From the NCBI GenBank assembly GCA_002840645.1, contig PHBO01000008.1:34231-98230 (forward strand): a DNA stretch of 64,000 bases. The letters are read 5' to 3'. Each line of letters opens with the position of its first letter. Within the stretch, counting starts at the first letter, position 1. Source of the stretch: Candidatus Cloacimonetes bacterium HGW-Cloacimonetes-3 (lineage in GTDB: Bacteria; Cloacimonadota; Cloacimonadia; Cloacimonadales; Cloacimonadaceae). The notes below the pieces were generated by a model. The model was given only the letters and a program-made list of their open reading frames with translations. It was not told the origin of the DNA and did no database searches. This document shows positions 1 through 8,429 of the stretch, piece after piece. A program made the position numbers and the translations under genes.

Positions 1-650
1 TTGGTGGAAACTCCCGGATAGTTGTCGTTATTCGGGTCGAAAGCATTCTGTAAATGTCTGCGGGTGAGAAAGGTACTCCAGATAGAGTTAGTGCTGATAC
101 CCGAGAGATCGGCTTCCTGTCCTGCGCCTGCATGAAAGATAATTACACCGCCATATTCGCTGAAATCTACTTCTGCATCTATTTGCGCCAGAAAATCAGG
201 AATTATGTTTGGCAATCCCTGATCTATCTTGGCGGTAGTATCCCCTCCGTAATAGCTTATCGGATTGGGCATGGTTAACACCAGGGGATATATAGTGTAA
301 TCCAGATCATAGGCACCGTGGCTGGCATCGATAAAGAAATCCTTCAGATGCACCATCCAACGATTGAAGAAAGCCTCATCATGGGGCAGGTAATCCGGGT
401 GGGCAGCGGTTGATTTGAAAGATAAATCGCTAAACTGTATTCTTAGCACCAGTATGTTATTGGGGATATCTCGCTGGGTTTTGCCCTCATTCATTGTAGT
501 GAGGGTAAAGCCTTCAATTTTGGTTGCATCCCATGTTTTAGGCGGGAATTTGTAAGCCGGAACGGGAGGTACCAACGCAAGAAACCTGCTGGTTAATGTC
601 ACCAGGATCATCACGAGGAACAGCTTGGTTATCATCCGGAAGCAGGGCAT
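1..650 (-). CDS. Secreted M6-type metalloprotease-like protein, N-terminal part
   Basis: The reading frame is open from an ATG at 650 down to the window edge, so only about 216 N-terminal residues are visible. A signal peptide is clear (MITKLFLVMILV and following hydrophobic residues). Beyond it come features seen in the N-terminal part of M6/immune-inhibitor-A-like secreted proteases: a VLRIQFSDLSF strand, SYYGG, and a VIIFHAGAGQEAD stretch. The catalytic HExxH would lie outside the window, so activity cannot be judged. The ATG at 650 has an AAGGTGG ribosome site upstream; a second ATG at 635 would give a tidier signal peptide. A C-terminal sorting domain is expected by analogy with the other exported proteins here but is not visible. 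Confidence 0.7.
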   Translation of the reverse strand, partial: MPCFRMITKLFLVMILVTLTSRFLALVPPVPAYKFPPKTWDATKIEGFTLTTMNEGKTQRDIPNNILVLRIQFSDLSFKSTAAHPDYLPHDEAFFNRWMVHLKDFFIDASHGAYDLDYTIYPLVLTMPNPISYYGGDTTAKIDQGLPNIIPDFLAQIDAEVDFSEYGGVIIFHAGAGQEADLSGISTNSIWSTFLTRRHLQNAFDPNNDNYPGVST

Positions 651-858
651 CAAAACCACCTTTATTACCTTATCAGGTATTTTTCTGGTAAAAACAAAAA
701 GCATCCGATACAGCAGGCTTATGACCGCATATTGGTTTCATGCTCCAATAAAATACACCCTGCCACAGCCGTCAATGAAAAACCCGCTCGAGCAGCATTT
801 ATACACTTCTCAAGCGAGTCTTAATTTTGTTTTCTTATCCTTATGTTATAGGTAAGGT

Positions 859-1065
859 TTATAAATTTTTACCTGCCAGAATATCAGCTTCATTGCATTT
901 GCAAATCTTGGCGTAATCTTTCTGGGGTCTCCAACCACCGGTCTTTTTCTGGTTAGTGATCAGTTTAACTCTTTTAATCTCCGTATTGCATACGGGACAC
1001 ATAACTTTTCCCTCATTGGAGGTTTCGTGTGCAAGTTTTGCTGTGAAGCTCTTTACTTTTCCCAT
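859..1065 (-). CDS. Small zinc-ribbon-like protein, 68 aa
   Basis: A 68-residue basic protein with one CPVC pair near residue 23 and a CKC pair near residue 56, which together could bind one zinc. I do not recognise a named family. It begins 17 bp after the stop of efp on the same strand, so the two are probably co-transcribed, suggesting a translation-related or housekeeping role, but that is inference from position only. It could also be a ribosome- or nucleic-acid-associated small protein. Confidence 0.6.
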   Translation of the reverse strand: MGKVKSFTAKLAHETSNEGKVMCPVCNTEIKRVKLITNQKKTGGWRPQKDYAKICKCNEADILAGKNL

Positions 1066-1082
1066 TTTATCCTCTTGTTTTC

Positions 1083-1643
1083 TTATGCTCTTTCTATGTA
1101 TTCAGCGGTACGGGTGTCGATTTTTATCTTTTCCCCGGCTTCCACAAAAAACGGCACCATCAGGCGCAGACCGGTATCGGTAAATGCTACTTTGCCGCTG
1201 CCGGAAGCAGTGTTGCCTTTTACGTTTGGTTCACATTCGGCGATAACCTGAATCACGGTTGTGGGCAGGTCTATACCCAGAATTTCTCCGCTGGGAGTGC
1301 TAAGCACCATCACTTCCATGTTCTCGCAGATAAGCTTTTCCTTATCACCCAGGATACTGGCATCTACGTGCATCTGTTCGTAGTTTTCACTATCCATAAG
1401 TACTAAGAATTCACCTTCGCGATAAAGGTATTCTTTCTTGGTGCGTTCCAGACGGACTTCCACGAAGTTATCGCTGTCGCGGAAGGTGTTGTCCAGCACT
1501 CTGCCGGTTTTCACGTTCTTTAGCTTGGTTCGCATGAAGGCGGGACCCTTGCCTGGTTTTACATGCAGGAAATCCACTATCTCGTAGAGACCTTCTTTGA
1601 ACTCGATTATCATACCGTTACGGACATCAGATATTGAAGACAT
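1083..1643 (-). CDS. efp: Translation elongation factor P
   Basis: EF-P binds between the P and E sites of stalled ribosomes and stimulates peptide bond formation at polyproline stretches. The 186-residue length is typical. The three beta-barrel domains are recognisable: the N-terminal KOW-like domain with the VKPGKGPAF loop, whose K32 corresponds to the modified lysine K34 of E. coli, then the OB domains ending in the conserved GLRLMVPFFVEAGEKIKIDTRTAEYIER segment (positions about 157-185). An AAGGA ribosome site precedes the ATG. No epmA/epmB or other modification gene is nearby. A sigma70-like promoter lies just upstream. Confidence 0.97.
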   Translation of the reverse strand: MSSISDVRNGMIIEFKEGLYEIVDFLHVKPGKGPAFMRTKLKNVKTGRVLDNTFRDSDNFVEVRLERTKKEYLYREGEFLVLMDSENYEQMHVDASILGDKEKLICENMEVMVLSTPSGEILGIDLPTTVIQVIAECEPNVKGNTASGSGKVAFTDTGLRLMVPFFVEAGEKIKIDTRTAEYIERA

Positions 1644-1659
1644 TCTTTAGTTCCTTGTA

Positions 1660-1688
1660 ATTAGACTGAGTGAGCCATGTTTTTGCAA
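1660..1688 (-). promoter_or_regulatory. Candidate sigma70-type promoter for efp
   Basis: On the minus strand TTGCAA (1688-1683) and TCTAAT (1665-1660) are separated by 17 bp, about 17 bp upstream of the efp start. Spacing and position fit a housekeeping promoter, but the -10 is imperfect and the promoter consensus of this lineage is not known to me. Confidence 0.4.
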
Positions 1689-1740
1689 GGGGGGATTTTG
1701 GCAAGCTAAATTATAGCGAATAGTGCTTGGTTTATCTAAA

Positions 1741-1772
1741 CAAAGAGTAAAAGAGCTAAAGAGCAAAAAGAG
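1741..1772. repeat. 8-bp-period degenerate array (CAAAGAGT-type units)
   Basis: Four consecutive octamers, CAAAGAGT, AAAAGAGC, TAAAGAGC and AAAAAGAG, lie between efp and the tetR-type gene. The same A-rich GAG octamer appears in inverse orientation (CTCTTT) at 12107-12130 and 32670-32693. It is one of several arrays in this window sharing an 8-bp period. Confidence 0.6.
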
Positions 1773-1811
1773 TGGATTTAATAAATGATGGGACTTACAG
1801 GTGTTTCAATC

Positions 1812-2519
1812 CTATGCTGTAGGATCTGTCATTTTTCTTCCACTTTTCCACCCTTCCGCTTCTGTCAAAGAAGCCAAAGACTCCAGTTCCAAACCTATTC
1901 CATTTAGAATTACCTTTAGTCCAAAGAGAAAATCCGCATTCTCATCGTATCCCTGTGCCATTACGAATGAGGTAGCTTCGTTCAAAAATGGATAATCGGC
2001 AGCATCGAAGCCGGTTGAAAAATCCTCTGCCAGTTCTTCTGCGGATTTCTCACTGTCCGAAACATGAGTCAATTGCCTGCAATAACCGTAGATGTAACTG
2101 TCTATCACCGAAGTAACCCTTAAAGCCAGTTCGATAGGCAATCCCGCATTACGTAGCGTGCCAATGTAATTATTCAGGTATTCCAGACGCTTTACGCCAC
2201 TTTGAACATGTGAATCTATCAACAAGGGCAACCATGCATGTTCCCGGAATAAAGCCATTGCCGATGTTGCCCTGCATAGCATAATTGTCCGCCAATCCGA
2301 AGCAGCATCCTCTCCGAAATCAATATTGGCAACCAATGTATCCGCCATATGAGCGATTAGTTCATCTTTTGTGCAAAAATGATGATACAGAGACATTGCC
2401 TGAATATTCAGTTCACCGGCCAATTTCCTCATGGAGAGGGCAGTTATGCCTCCCTTGTCTGCAATTTCTATTGCTTTGATCAGGATTTTTTCCTTTGTGA
2501 GTACCGGGCGTTTGTCCAT
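1812..2519 (-). CDS. TetR/AcrR-family transcriptional regulator
   Basis: A 235-residue one-component regulator. The N-terminal 60 residues hold a TetR helix-turn-helix (ITALSMRKLAGELNIQAMSL, about residues 25-44, followed by YHHF, the usual recognition-helix end). The rest is a helical ligand-binding domain resembling the TetR_C class of tetracycline-type repressors. I prefer the ATG at 2519 because AGGAGG lies 7 bp before it; an in-frame TTG at 2525 is too close to that site. It begins 29 bp after the stop of the barrel-protein gene upstream, so the two are probably one unit and the regulator may control it. Ligand unknown. Confidence 0.85.
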   Translation of the reverse strand: MDKRPVLTKEKILIKAIEIADKGGITALSMRKLAGELNIQAMSLYHHFCTKDELIAHMADTLVANIDFGEDAASDWRTIMLCRATSAMALFREHAWLPLLIDSHVQSGVKRLEYLNNYIGTLRNAGLPIELALRVTSVIDSYIYGYCRQLTHVSDSEKSAEELAEDFSTGFDAADYPFLNEATSFVMAQGYDENADFLFGLKVILNGIGLELESLASLTEAEGWKSGRKMTDPTA

Positions 2520-2548
2520 ATACAAACCTCCTGTTCATCGGGTAAAGA

Positions 2549-3187
2549 TCAGTAGTTAAAGTTAAGCCCCAAGTATAGATTGGGTTCAAAGAGGAAGTAG
2601 TTATTCCATTCATCATCCTTATCCTTAAAGGCTTTGGGTGCATTTGAATCGACAGGCCAATATTGGCAATGAATTTGTGGTTCTAAATAAACCCGCTCTT
2701 TAAAAAGAGACACATGATACCCGAGGTGGTACGAAGTATATAGCTTAAAGCCATTACTCAGCTTCTTGTTATCTTTATCCACGTAGGTCTTCAATTGAGG
2801 TAAAATTTCGGTAGAGACAAACAAGCCCTTCCAGAGCATTCGCTGATATGTAACGCCTATACCGGTTTCTCTTAGCCTTCCGGGGTAGAAATTGCTTTCA
2901 TCGAATTTAAATTGCTCTTCCATGGGCATGCCCATAGGAGCAAACATCTTCCATGTAGCAAGCTTGATCCCGATTTTGTCTTTGGAGCTAAGTTTGTATC
3001 CAAGGTGAAGCTCATAATGGTGGGTATTTGTCTTTTCCTCTTCAAAATTGACAAGTGATAAGTAGGTGGTGCTGACCGAGTATTTGTAGTTTTGTGCGGA
3101 TTCTTCCGCTGAATTCCGTGTCGTTTTGCCGAAGGCAAATGTAAGCACAGTAAGGCTTAGGGCGGTGAACAACAGTGTTTTTTTCAT
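2549..3187 (-). CDS. Exported beta-barrel-like outer membrane protein
   Basis: A 212-residue protein with a clear Sec signal peptide (MKKTLLFTALSLTVLTFAFG) followed by alternating hydrophobic/aromatic strands and a terminal LGLNFNY, typical of a small outer-membrane beta-barrel closing on an aromatic residue. No named family is recognised. The start is the ATG at 3187, which has AAGGAG nine bases upstream; a longer reading from 3238 would bury the signal peptide. It is followed by a TetR-family gene on the same strand. Confidence 0.65.
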   Translation of the reverse strand: MKKTLLFTALSLTVLTFAFGKTTRNSAEESAQNYKYSVSTTYLSLVNFEEEKTNTHHYELHLGYKLSSKDKIGIKLATWKMFAPMGMPMEEQFKFDESNFYPGRLRETGIGVTYQRMLWKGLFVSTEILPQLKTYVDKDNKKLSNGFKLYTSYHLGYHVSLFKERVYLEPQIHCQYWPVDSNAPKAFKDKDDEWNNYFLFEPNLYLGLNFNY

Positions 3188-3346
3188 GGGTAGCTCCTTA
3201 TTTTTGAACCACACAACCTTACACTGTAAGTCTGTCAAGTGCTTTTTATGGAAGCGATGAGAATAAGCTTAGTTAAACTGTTGTGTTACATGCTTGTTAA
3301 CATATATAGCCATTTCCTTGTGCTGATAAGCAAGGCCTCCTTCATT

Positions 3347-3394
3347 GCTACCTCATCACTTAATCACTCCATTACCTCATCACTTCATCACCGC
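3347..3394. repeat. 8-bp-period degenerate array (ATCACTTC-type units)
   Basis: Six successive octamers: GCTACCTC, ATCACTTA, ATCACTCC, ATTACCTC, ATCACTTC, ATCACCGC. The same unit recurs at 32694-32713, its complement at 32618-32657 and again at 58233-58248, so this is a dispersed intergenic element with a fixed period but loose sequence. Confidence 0.65.
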
Positions 3395-3418
3395 CGACCC
3401 TCCATCAACTGCAAGACA

Positions 3419-3461
3419 ATTACGCATGAACTGCGCATCGCATCCGTAATTCATGCGTAAT
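3419..3461. repeat. 12-bp perfect inverted repeat
   Basis: ATTACGCATGAA at 3419-3430 is exactly complementary to TTCATGCGTAAT at 3450-3461, with a 19-nt loop. It lies upstream of the restriction-modification operon and could be an operator, a hairpin or part of a dispersed repeat. No T-run follows, so it is not a standard terminator. Confidence 0.6.
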
Positions 3462-3628
3462 GCATAAGTAATTGGAGCAAGGAAGAAGCATGGGAATAGT
3501 AAGGTACTCTATACCAGAACGACCCACTACCAAGGCAGCATTTAACCCGACAGATAGATTTAAATTGACAGATAAGCTTAACTTTTTTAGTTGAAAACAT
3601 AAGAAAGTATCGAGGTGGTAGATAAAGT

Positions 3629-5695
3629 ATGGCAACCCAATCTCATTCTCAAATAGCAAGCTTCATCTGGAGCATCTGTAACCTGTTAAGGGGTCCCTAT
3701 AAACGCAACGAATACCGCAAAGTGATTCTCCCCTTCACGGTGCTTAGGCGTTTTGATTGCATTCTGGCACCCACCAAGGAAAAGGTTCTGGCAGAACTGC
3801 CGTTGCTGTATGGCAAATCCGACAATATCGTGTCTGAAAGCCTTACCCAAATTAGCGGAGTTCCCTTCTATAATAAATCCAAACTTGATATGACCAAGCT
3901 GCTGGACGATCCCAACCAGATTGCCGTTAACCTGCAGAGCTATATCAACGATTTCTCGCCCAATGTGGCTAAGATTATAGAATACTTCGCCTTTCCGGAG
4001 CAGATAGCCAAACTTGCGGATAGCAACCTGCTGTATATGGTTATCCAGCGCTTTATCTCCGATGAGCTTGATCTATCCCCCGCTGCGGTGGATAATATGC
4101 AGATGGGGCTGGTGTTTGAAGAGCTTATCCGCATAGGCGCAGAGCAAGCCAACGAAGAAGCGGGAGAGCATTTCACCCCCCGCGAGGTGATAAAACTGAT
4201 GGTGAACCTGCTGCTAAGCCCTGAACAAGACCTTGCTAAAAGCCATGTGGTGAAGACTATTTATGATCCTGCCTGCGGCACGGGTGGCATGCTTACCGCT
4301 GCGGAAACATACATTAAAGAGCTAAACCGCGATGCCCAACCCCATTTGTATGGGCAGGACTGGAACAAAGAATCCTACGCCGTGTGTTGCAGCGATATGC
4401 TGATAAAAGGTGAGAATGCGGATATCCACTATGGCTGCTCTTTTGAACAGGATGGCTTGCCCTCGCACAAGTTCGATTATATGCTGGCAAATCCCCCCTT
4501 TGGGGTGGAATGGAAAAAGCAGGAAAAGAGCATCAAGAACGAGGCTGAAAGCCTTGGCTATAACGGCAGATTCGGTGCCGGACTGCCCCGCATTAACGAC
4601 GGCTCGCTGCTCTTTTTGCAGCACATGATCTCCAAAATGCGCAGCCCAGCAGAAGGGGGCAGCCGCATTGCGATTGTCTTCAACGGCTCTCCGCTCTTTA
4701 CGGGAGATGCCGGCAGCGGGGAAAGCAACATCCGCAGGTGGATAATTGAAAGCGACTGGCTGGAAGCCATTATCGCTATGCCGGATCAGCTTTTTTATAA
4801 CACCGGTATCAGCACCTATATCTGGATAATCACCAATAAAAAGGAAGCCCACCGTAAAGGCAAAATACAGCTTATCGATGCCCGGCAGTTTTACCACAAA
4901 ATGCGCAAAAGCTTAGGGAATAAACGCAATGTGATTGGCGATGGTGAGGATAACAGATTTGACCACATAGACCTCATCACCCGCATCCATGGGGATTTTA
5001 TTCATAACCAGCAAATGGAGTTCATTAGCAATACGGAAGCAAGCACAGCCACGGTAAGCAAGATATTTAACAATGCGGATTTCGGCTATAGCAAGATTGT
5101 GGTGGAGCGCCCCCTGCGCCTGAACTTCCAAGCCATTCCTGCGCGCATAGACCGGCTGGACAGCATAAGCGCTTTTGCCAAGCTTGCCGAAAGTAAGAAG
5201 AAGGATCCCGCAGAGAAGCAGTGGGAGATTGAGTTAGGTAAAGTTTTGCAAGAGCTGTACAAAGCTAACCTGAGCTGCATGGATTACACCGTATATAAGA
5301 ACCGGGATCAATTCTTAAAAGCACTCAATCAGATGCTAAAGCAACAACACATTGCATTACCGGCTCCTATAATAAAAGCCGTATTGGAAGCCCTGTCCGA
5401 GCGGGATGAAAGCGCAGATATCTGCAAGGATGCCAAAGGCAAACCAGAAGCGGATACCGACCTGCGCGATACCGAGAATGTGCCACTTACCGAGGATATA
5501 GATGCCTATTTTAAACGGGAAGTGATCCCCCATGTGCCCGATGCCTGGATAGACCGCAGCAAGACCAAGGTTGGCTACGAGATTCCGCTGAACCGCTATT
5601 TCTATGTGTATCAGCCACCCCGTCCGCTGGATGAGATAGAAGCGGAGATGAAAGCTTTGGAGCAGGAGATAGCAGAGCTGCTGGAGGGAATATGA
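3629..5695 (+). CDS. hsdM: Type I restriction-modification, DNA methyltransferase subunit
   Basis: HsdM transfers a methyl group from S-adenosylmethionine to adenine in the recognition sequence and also forms part of the restriction complex with HsdS and HsdR. The 688-residue protein has the N-terminal helical domain, then the N6-adenine methylase fold: DPACGTGGM at about 213-221 binds AdoMet and NPPF at 288-291 is the catalytic motif IV. The C-terminal 150 residues, with a coiled-coil-like end, are longer than in E. coli HsdM. GAGGTGG lies upstream of the ATG. The gene overlaps the next by 4 bp (ATGA), the first of three such overlaps in this operon. Confidence 0.95.
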   Translation: MATQSHSQIASFIWSICNLLRGPYKRNEYRKVILPFTVLRRFDCILAPTKEKVLAELPLLYGKSDNIVSESLTQISGVPFYNKSKLDMTKLLDDPNQIAVNLQSYINDFSPNVAKIIEYFAFPEQIAKLADSNLLYMVIQRFISDELDLSPAAVDNMQMGLVFEELIRIGAEQANEEAGEHFTPREVIKLMVNLLLSPEQDLAKSHVVKTIYDPACGTGGMLTAAETYIKELNRDAQPHLYGQDWNKESYAVCCSDMLIKGENADIHYGCSFEQDGLPSHKFDYMLANPPFGVEWKKQEKSIKNEAESLGYNGRFGAGLPRINDGSLLFLQHMISKMRSPAEGGSRIAIVFNGSPLFTGDAGSGESNIRRWIIESDWLEAIIAMPDQLFYNTGISTYIWIITNKKEAHRKGKIQLIDARQFYHKMRKSLGNKRNVIGDGEDNRFDHIDLITRIHGDFIHNQQMEFISNTEASTATVSKIFNNADFGYSKIVVERPLRLNFQAIPARIDRLDSISAFAKLAESKKKDPAEKQWEIELGKVLQELYKANLSCMDYTVYKNRDQFLKALNQMLKQQHIALPAPIIKAVLEALSERDESADICKDAKGKPEADTDLRDTENVPLTEDIDAYFKREVIPHVPDAWIDRSKTKVGYEIPLNRYFYVYQPPRPLDEIEAEMKALEQEIAELLEGI

Positions 5696-7035
5696 AGAAT
5701 AAAGAAATTACTGAACGCACCAAAGCCAACAAAAGCAAGGTGGGACGAGATGAACAGAAGCCGGAAATGCGCAAGCTTAGTATTGAAATTGCAAGTTTTG
5801 GGGATCTGGTTTCAGAAATCAGGGATATTCATAGCAGATTGCAGTGTGCCGCAGCGAAATCAATAAATCTGATGCTGACCATGCGCAACTGGATGATAGG
5901 TTTATACATTGCAGAATACGAGCTAAAAGGTTCCGACAGAGCCGAATATGGAGACAGGGCAATTGACTGTCTTGCAAAGGAGCTAAAAAAACTTCAGGTT
6001 TCTAGAACCGATTCAAGGGAATTGTATAGATACCTAAAGTTTTATCGAGTCTATGCGGATATTCTGGACTCATTGAGACCGGAATTACAATCTCATACCA
6101 ATCAAACACTTACTCATAATAACCTGCATCAGAGTTCAAATGAGCTTGTAGCCAAGATTCTGGATTCGGTGAGTCCACAATTGTATTTGCCTGCCGGACA
6201 TCTTTTTAACCTTCTTTCCTTTACTCATCTAAAGCAACTGATCGAGATAGAGCCTGTAGATAAACGGAGCTTCTACCAAGATGAGTGTATTAGGGGCAAC
6301 TGGTCTGTTAGAGAGCTTTCCCGCCAAATACATTCCCTTCTCTTCGAACGCAGCATGCTGTCATCAAACAAACACAAGCTACTTGAGATCACTGATAAGC
6401 AAGTGGAAACATACAATCCTAAACAAGTAATCCGCGACCCCTATGTATTTGAATTCCTGGAACTCAAAGCTAAAGAAGTGCTAAGCGAATCCGAGCTTGA
6501 AGACCAGCTTCTGGACAAACTTCAGGATTTTCTGCTGGAACTTGGGCATGGCTTTTGTTTTGAAGCGAGGCAAAAACGAATTCTGATCGGAAACAGCCAG
6601 TTTTACATTGATCTGGTCTTTTACCATCGCATCCTCAAATGCCATATTTTAGTAGAGCTGAAAGTGGAAGAATTTAACCATGAAAACATCGGGCAGTTGA
6701 ACACATACGTAAGTTGGTACCGCACAAACGAGATGCAGCATGGCGATAACCCGCCCATAGGCATACTGCTGTGCACAGGTAGAGACAGTACACTTGTAGA
6801 ATATGCTTTAGCAGGTATGGACAATAAACTCTTCGTTTCAAAATACCTCCTGGAACTACCATCCCAACAAGATATGCAATCATTTATCAAGACAAGCCTG
6901 AAGCAGGAACTGGCAGAAGAAGCCTACCGGGGTTTTACTCGTAAGCACCACCGGGAAAAAGATGCTGAAACTAAGTATCCGGAAGAACTACAGAGCAAAG
7001 TAAAACAGGTGAAAGCCCGCAGGAAAAAGAAATGA
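5692..7035 (+). CDS. DUF1016/YhcG-family PD-(D/E)XK nuclease
   Basis: A 447-residue protein of the YhcG family: an N-terminal DUF1016 helical domain (about residues 35-235, with MRNWMIGLYIAEYE) joined to a PD-(D/E)XK nuclease domain (about 255-400). The catalytic set looks intact: E291 in FEARQKR, D307 in FYIDLVFYH, E322-x-K324 in VELK, and Q335. The tail is strongly basic. It sits between hsdM and hsdS with ATGA overlaps on both sides, so it is made with the R-M enzyme. Such proteins often lie in type I loci but their job is not settled; a second nuclease or an accessory defence factor is likely. Confidence 0.88.
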   Translation: MKNKEITERTKANKSKVGRDEQKPEMRKLSIEIASFGDLVSEIRDIHSRLQCAAAKSINLMLTMRNWMIGLYIAEYELKGSDRAEYGDRAIDCLAKELKKLQVSRTDSRELYRYLKFYRVYADILDSLRPELQSHTNQTLTHNNLHQSSNELVAKILDSVSPQLYLPAGHLFNLLSFTHLKQLIEIEPVDKRSFYQDECIRGNWSVRELSRQIHSLLFERSMLSSNKHKLLEITDKQVETYNPKQVIRDPYVFEFLELKAKEVLSESELEDQLLDKLQDFLLELGHGFCFEARQKRILIGNSQFYIDLVFYHRILKCHILVELKVEEFNHENIGQLNTYVSWYRTNEMQHGDNPPIGILLCTGRDSTLVEYALAGMDNKLFVSKYLLELPSQQDMQSFIKTSLKQELAEEAYRGFTRKHHREKDAETKYPEELQSKVKQVKARRKKK

Positions 7036-8429
7036 AGAACGATAGCAGTTATTCGAATAATTCGAATAAGTCAAGCCTCTCTGTGGCAAAGCATAAGCCC
7101 TATCCTGCTTATAAAGAAAGCGGAATTGAGTGGTTGGGGGAGGTGCCGGAGCATTGGGATATCCAAAAAGTTAAACATGCGGTAACTTATGCGGTTAGTA
7201 ATGTAGATAAAAAAACACAGGAAGGAGAAGCTTCAATCCGGCTGTTTAACTACACCGATGTATACAATAATGAATTTCTGACTAATGAAATGGATCTCAT
7301 GGTTGCATCAGCCTCACAGGGACAGATAGGTAACTTCATAGCAAATGTTGATGATGTTCTTGTAACTAAGGATTCTGAAGATTGGAGGGACATCGCAAAG
7401 CCAGCACTAGTAATATCAAGTGCACCGGATATTGTCTGTGGATATCATTTGGCTTTGATAAGACCTTATAAAAACAGAACCGAAGGAAAGTTCATCTTTC
7501 GGTTATTGCAATCTGCATTGATAAACCAACAATTTCAAATAACCTCAAACGGTGTAACCAGATATGGATTGCCTAAATCTGCCATAGGCGAAGCTTTAAT
7601 AACAATACCACCTATACAAGAACAAAAAGCCATTGCCGCTTTCCTTGACCGAGAGACAGCCAGAATTGATGCACTTATCCAAAAGAAAGAGAGATTGATT
7701 GAACTGCTGAAAGAAAAGCGGATTGCCCTTATTACATATGCAGTTACCAAAGGGCTTGACCCCAAGGTAAAGATGAAGGATTCCGGAATTGAATGGCTTG
7801 GTGATGTGCCGGAACATTGGGAAGTTTATAGATTAAGATATAATATAAGGTTAAACCCAAGTAAGAATGCAATATCACACTTAGATAGGGATACTGAGCT
7901 TTCGTTCATCCCTATGGATAATGTAGGAGTTGACGGATCGTTAAATTTAGATACAGTCAGGACAATTTCTGAAGTTGAGTGCGGATATACATTCTTTGCC
8001 GAAAATGATGTGGCGATAGCAAAAATCACTCCTTGTTTTGAAAATGGGAAAGGATGTGTATTTCATAGCTTGGTTGGTGGTTATGGATTTGGCACAACCG
8101 AGCTAACTGTTATGAGGCCACGTGATATGGAATCTAAATACCTGTTTTATATCACAATATCGGATTTGTTTAGAAAGATAGGTGAAGGATGGATGCAAGG
8201 CTCTGCTGGCCAAAAGAGAGTGCCAGACGAATTCATTAAAGAGTTTAGGGTTCCTGTTCCGAGTATTAAGGAACAGCAAGCTATTGTGGAAAAATTACAT
8301 AAATTAGAAACAAAAACAGACCTACTACTTGATAAAGCAAAGAATTCTATCACCCTCCTCCGCGAATACCGTGCTTCTCTCATCAATGCCGCGGTTACGG
8401 GCAAAATTGACCTTCGGGATGAAATATGA
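7032..8429 (+). CDS. hsdS: Type I restriction-modification, specificity subunit
   Basis: HsdS recognises the bipartite target of the complex. The 465-residue protein is built of two target-recognition domains, each opening with a near-identical motif (GIEWLGEVPEHW near residue 36 and GIEWLGDVPEHW near residue 252), and each followed by a conserved helical spacer (IPPIQEQKAIAAFLDRETARI and VPSIKEQQAIVEKLHKLETK). This is a full-length two-domain subunit, not a half. The sequence between the motifs appears more AT-rich than hsdM and hsdR, as is common where recognition domains are exchanged. ATGA overlaps on both sides. Confidence 0.95.
   Translation: MKNDSSYSNNSNKSSLSVAKHKPYPAYKESGIEWLGEVPEHWDIQKVKHAVTYAVSNVDKKTQEGEASIRLFNYTDVYNNEFLTNEMDLMVASASQGQIGNFIANVDDVLVTKDSEDWRDIAKPALVISSAPDIVCGYHLALIRPYKNRTEGKFIFRLLQSALINQQFQITSNGVTRYGLPKSAIGEALITIPPIQEQKAIAAFLDRETARIDALIQKKERLIELLKEKRIALITYAVTKGLDPKVKMKDSGIEWLGDVPEHWEVYRLRYNIRLNPSKNAISHLDRDTELSFIPMDNVGVDGSLNLDTVRTISEVECGYTFFAENDVAIAKITPCFENGKGCVFHSLVGGYGFGTTELTVMRPRDMESKYLFYITISDLFRKIGEGWMQGSAGQKRVPDEFIKEFRVPVPSIKEQQAIVEKLHKLETKTDLLLDKAKNSITLLREYRASLINAAVTGKIDLRDEI

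Larger units (their letters stand above)
3188..3628. other. Gene-free divergent spacer with repeats
   Basis: About 440 bp between the minus-strand barrel gene and the plus-strand hsdM. It must carry promoters for both directions; I see TTGACA at 3565-3570 but no convincing partner -10. It holds an 8-bp-period array (3347-3394) and a 12-bp perfect inverted repeat (3419-3461). Short frames in it look spurious. Confidence 0.6.

Noticed and set aside
4322..4897. Long minus-strand frame opposite hsdM
   Set aside because: Shadow of the methyltransferase frame with no ribosome site or family match.
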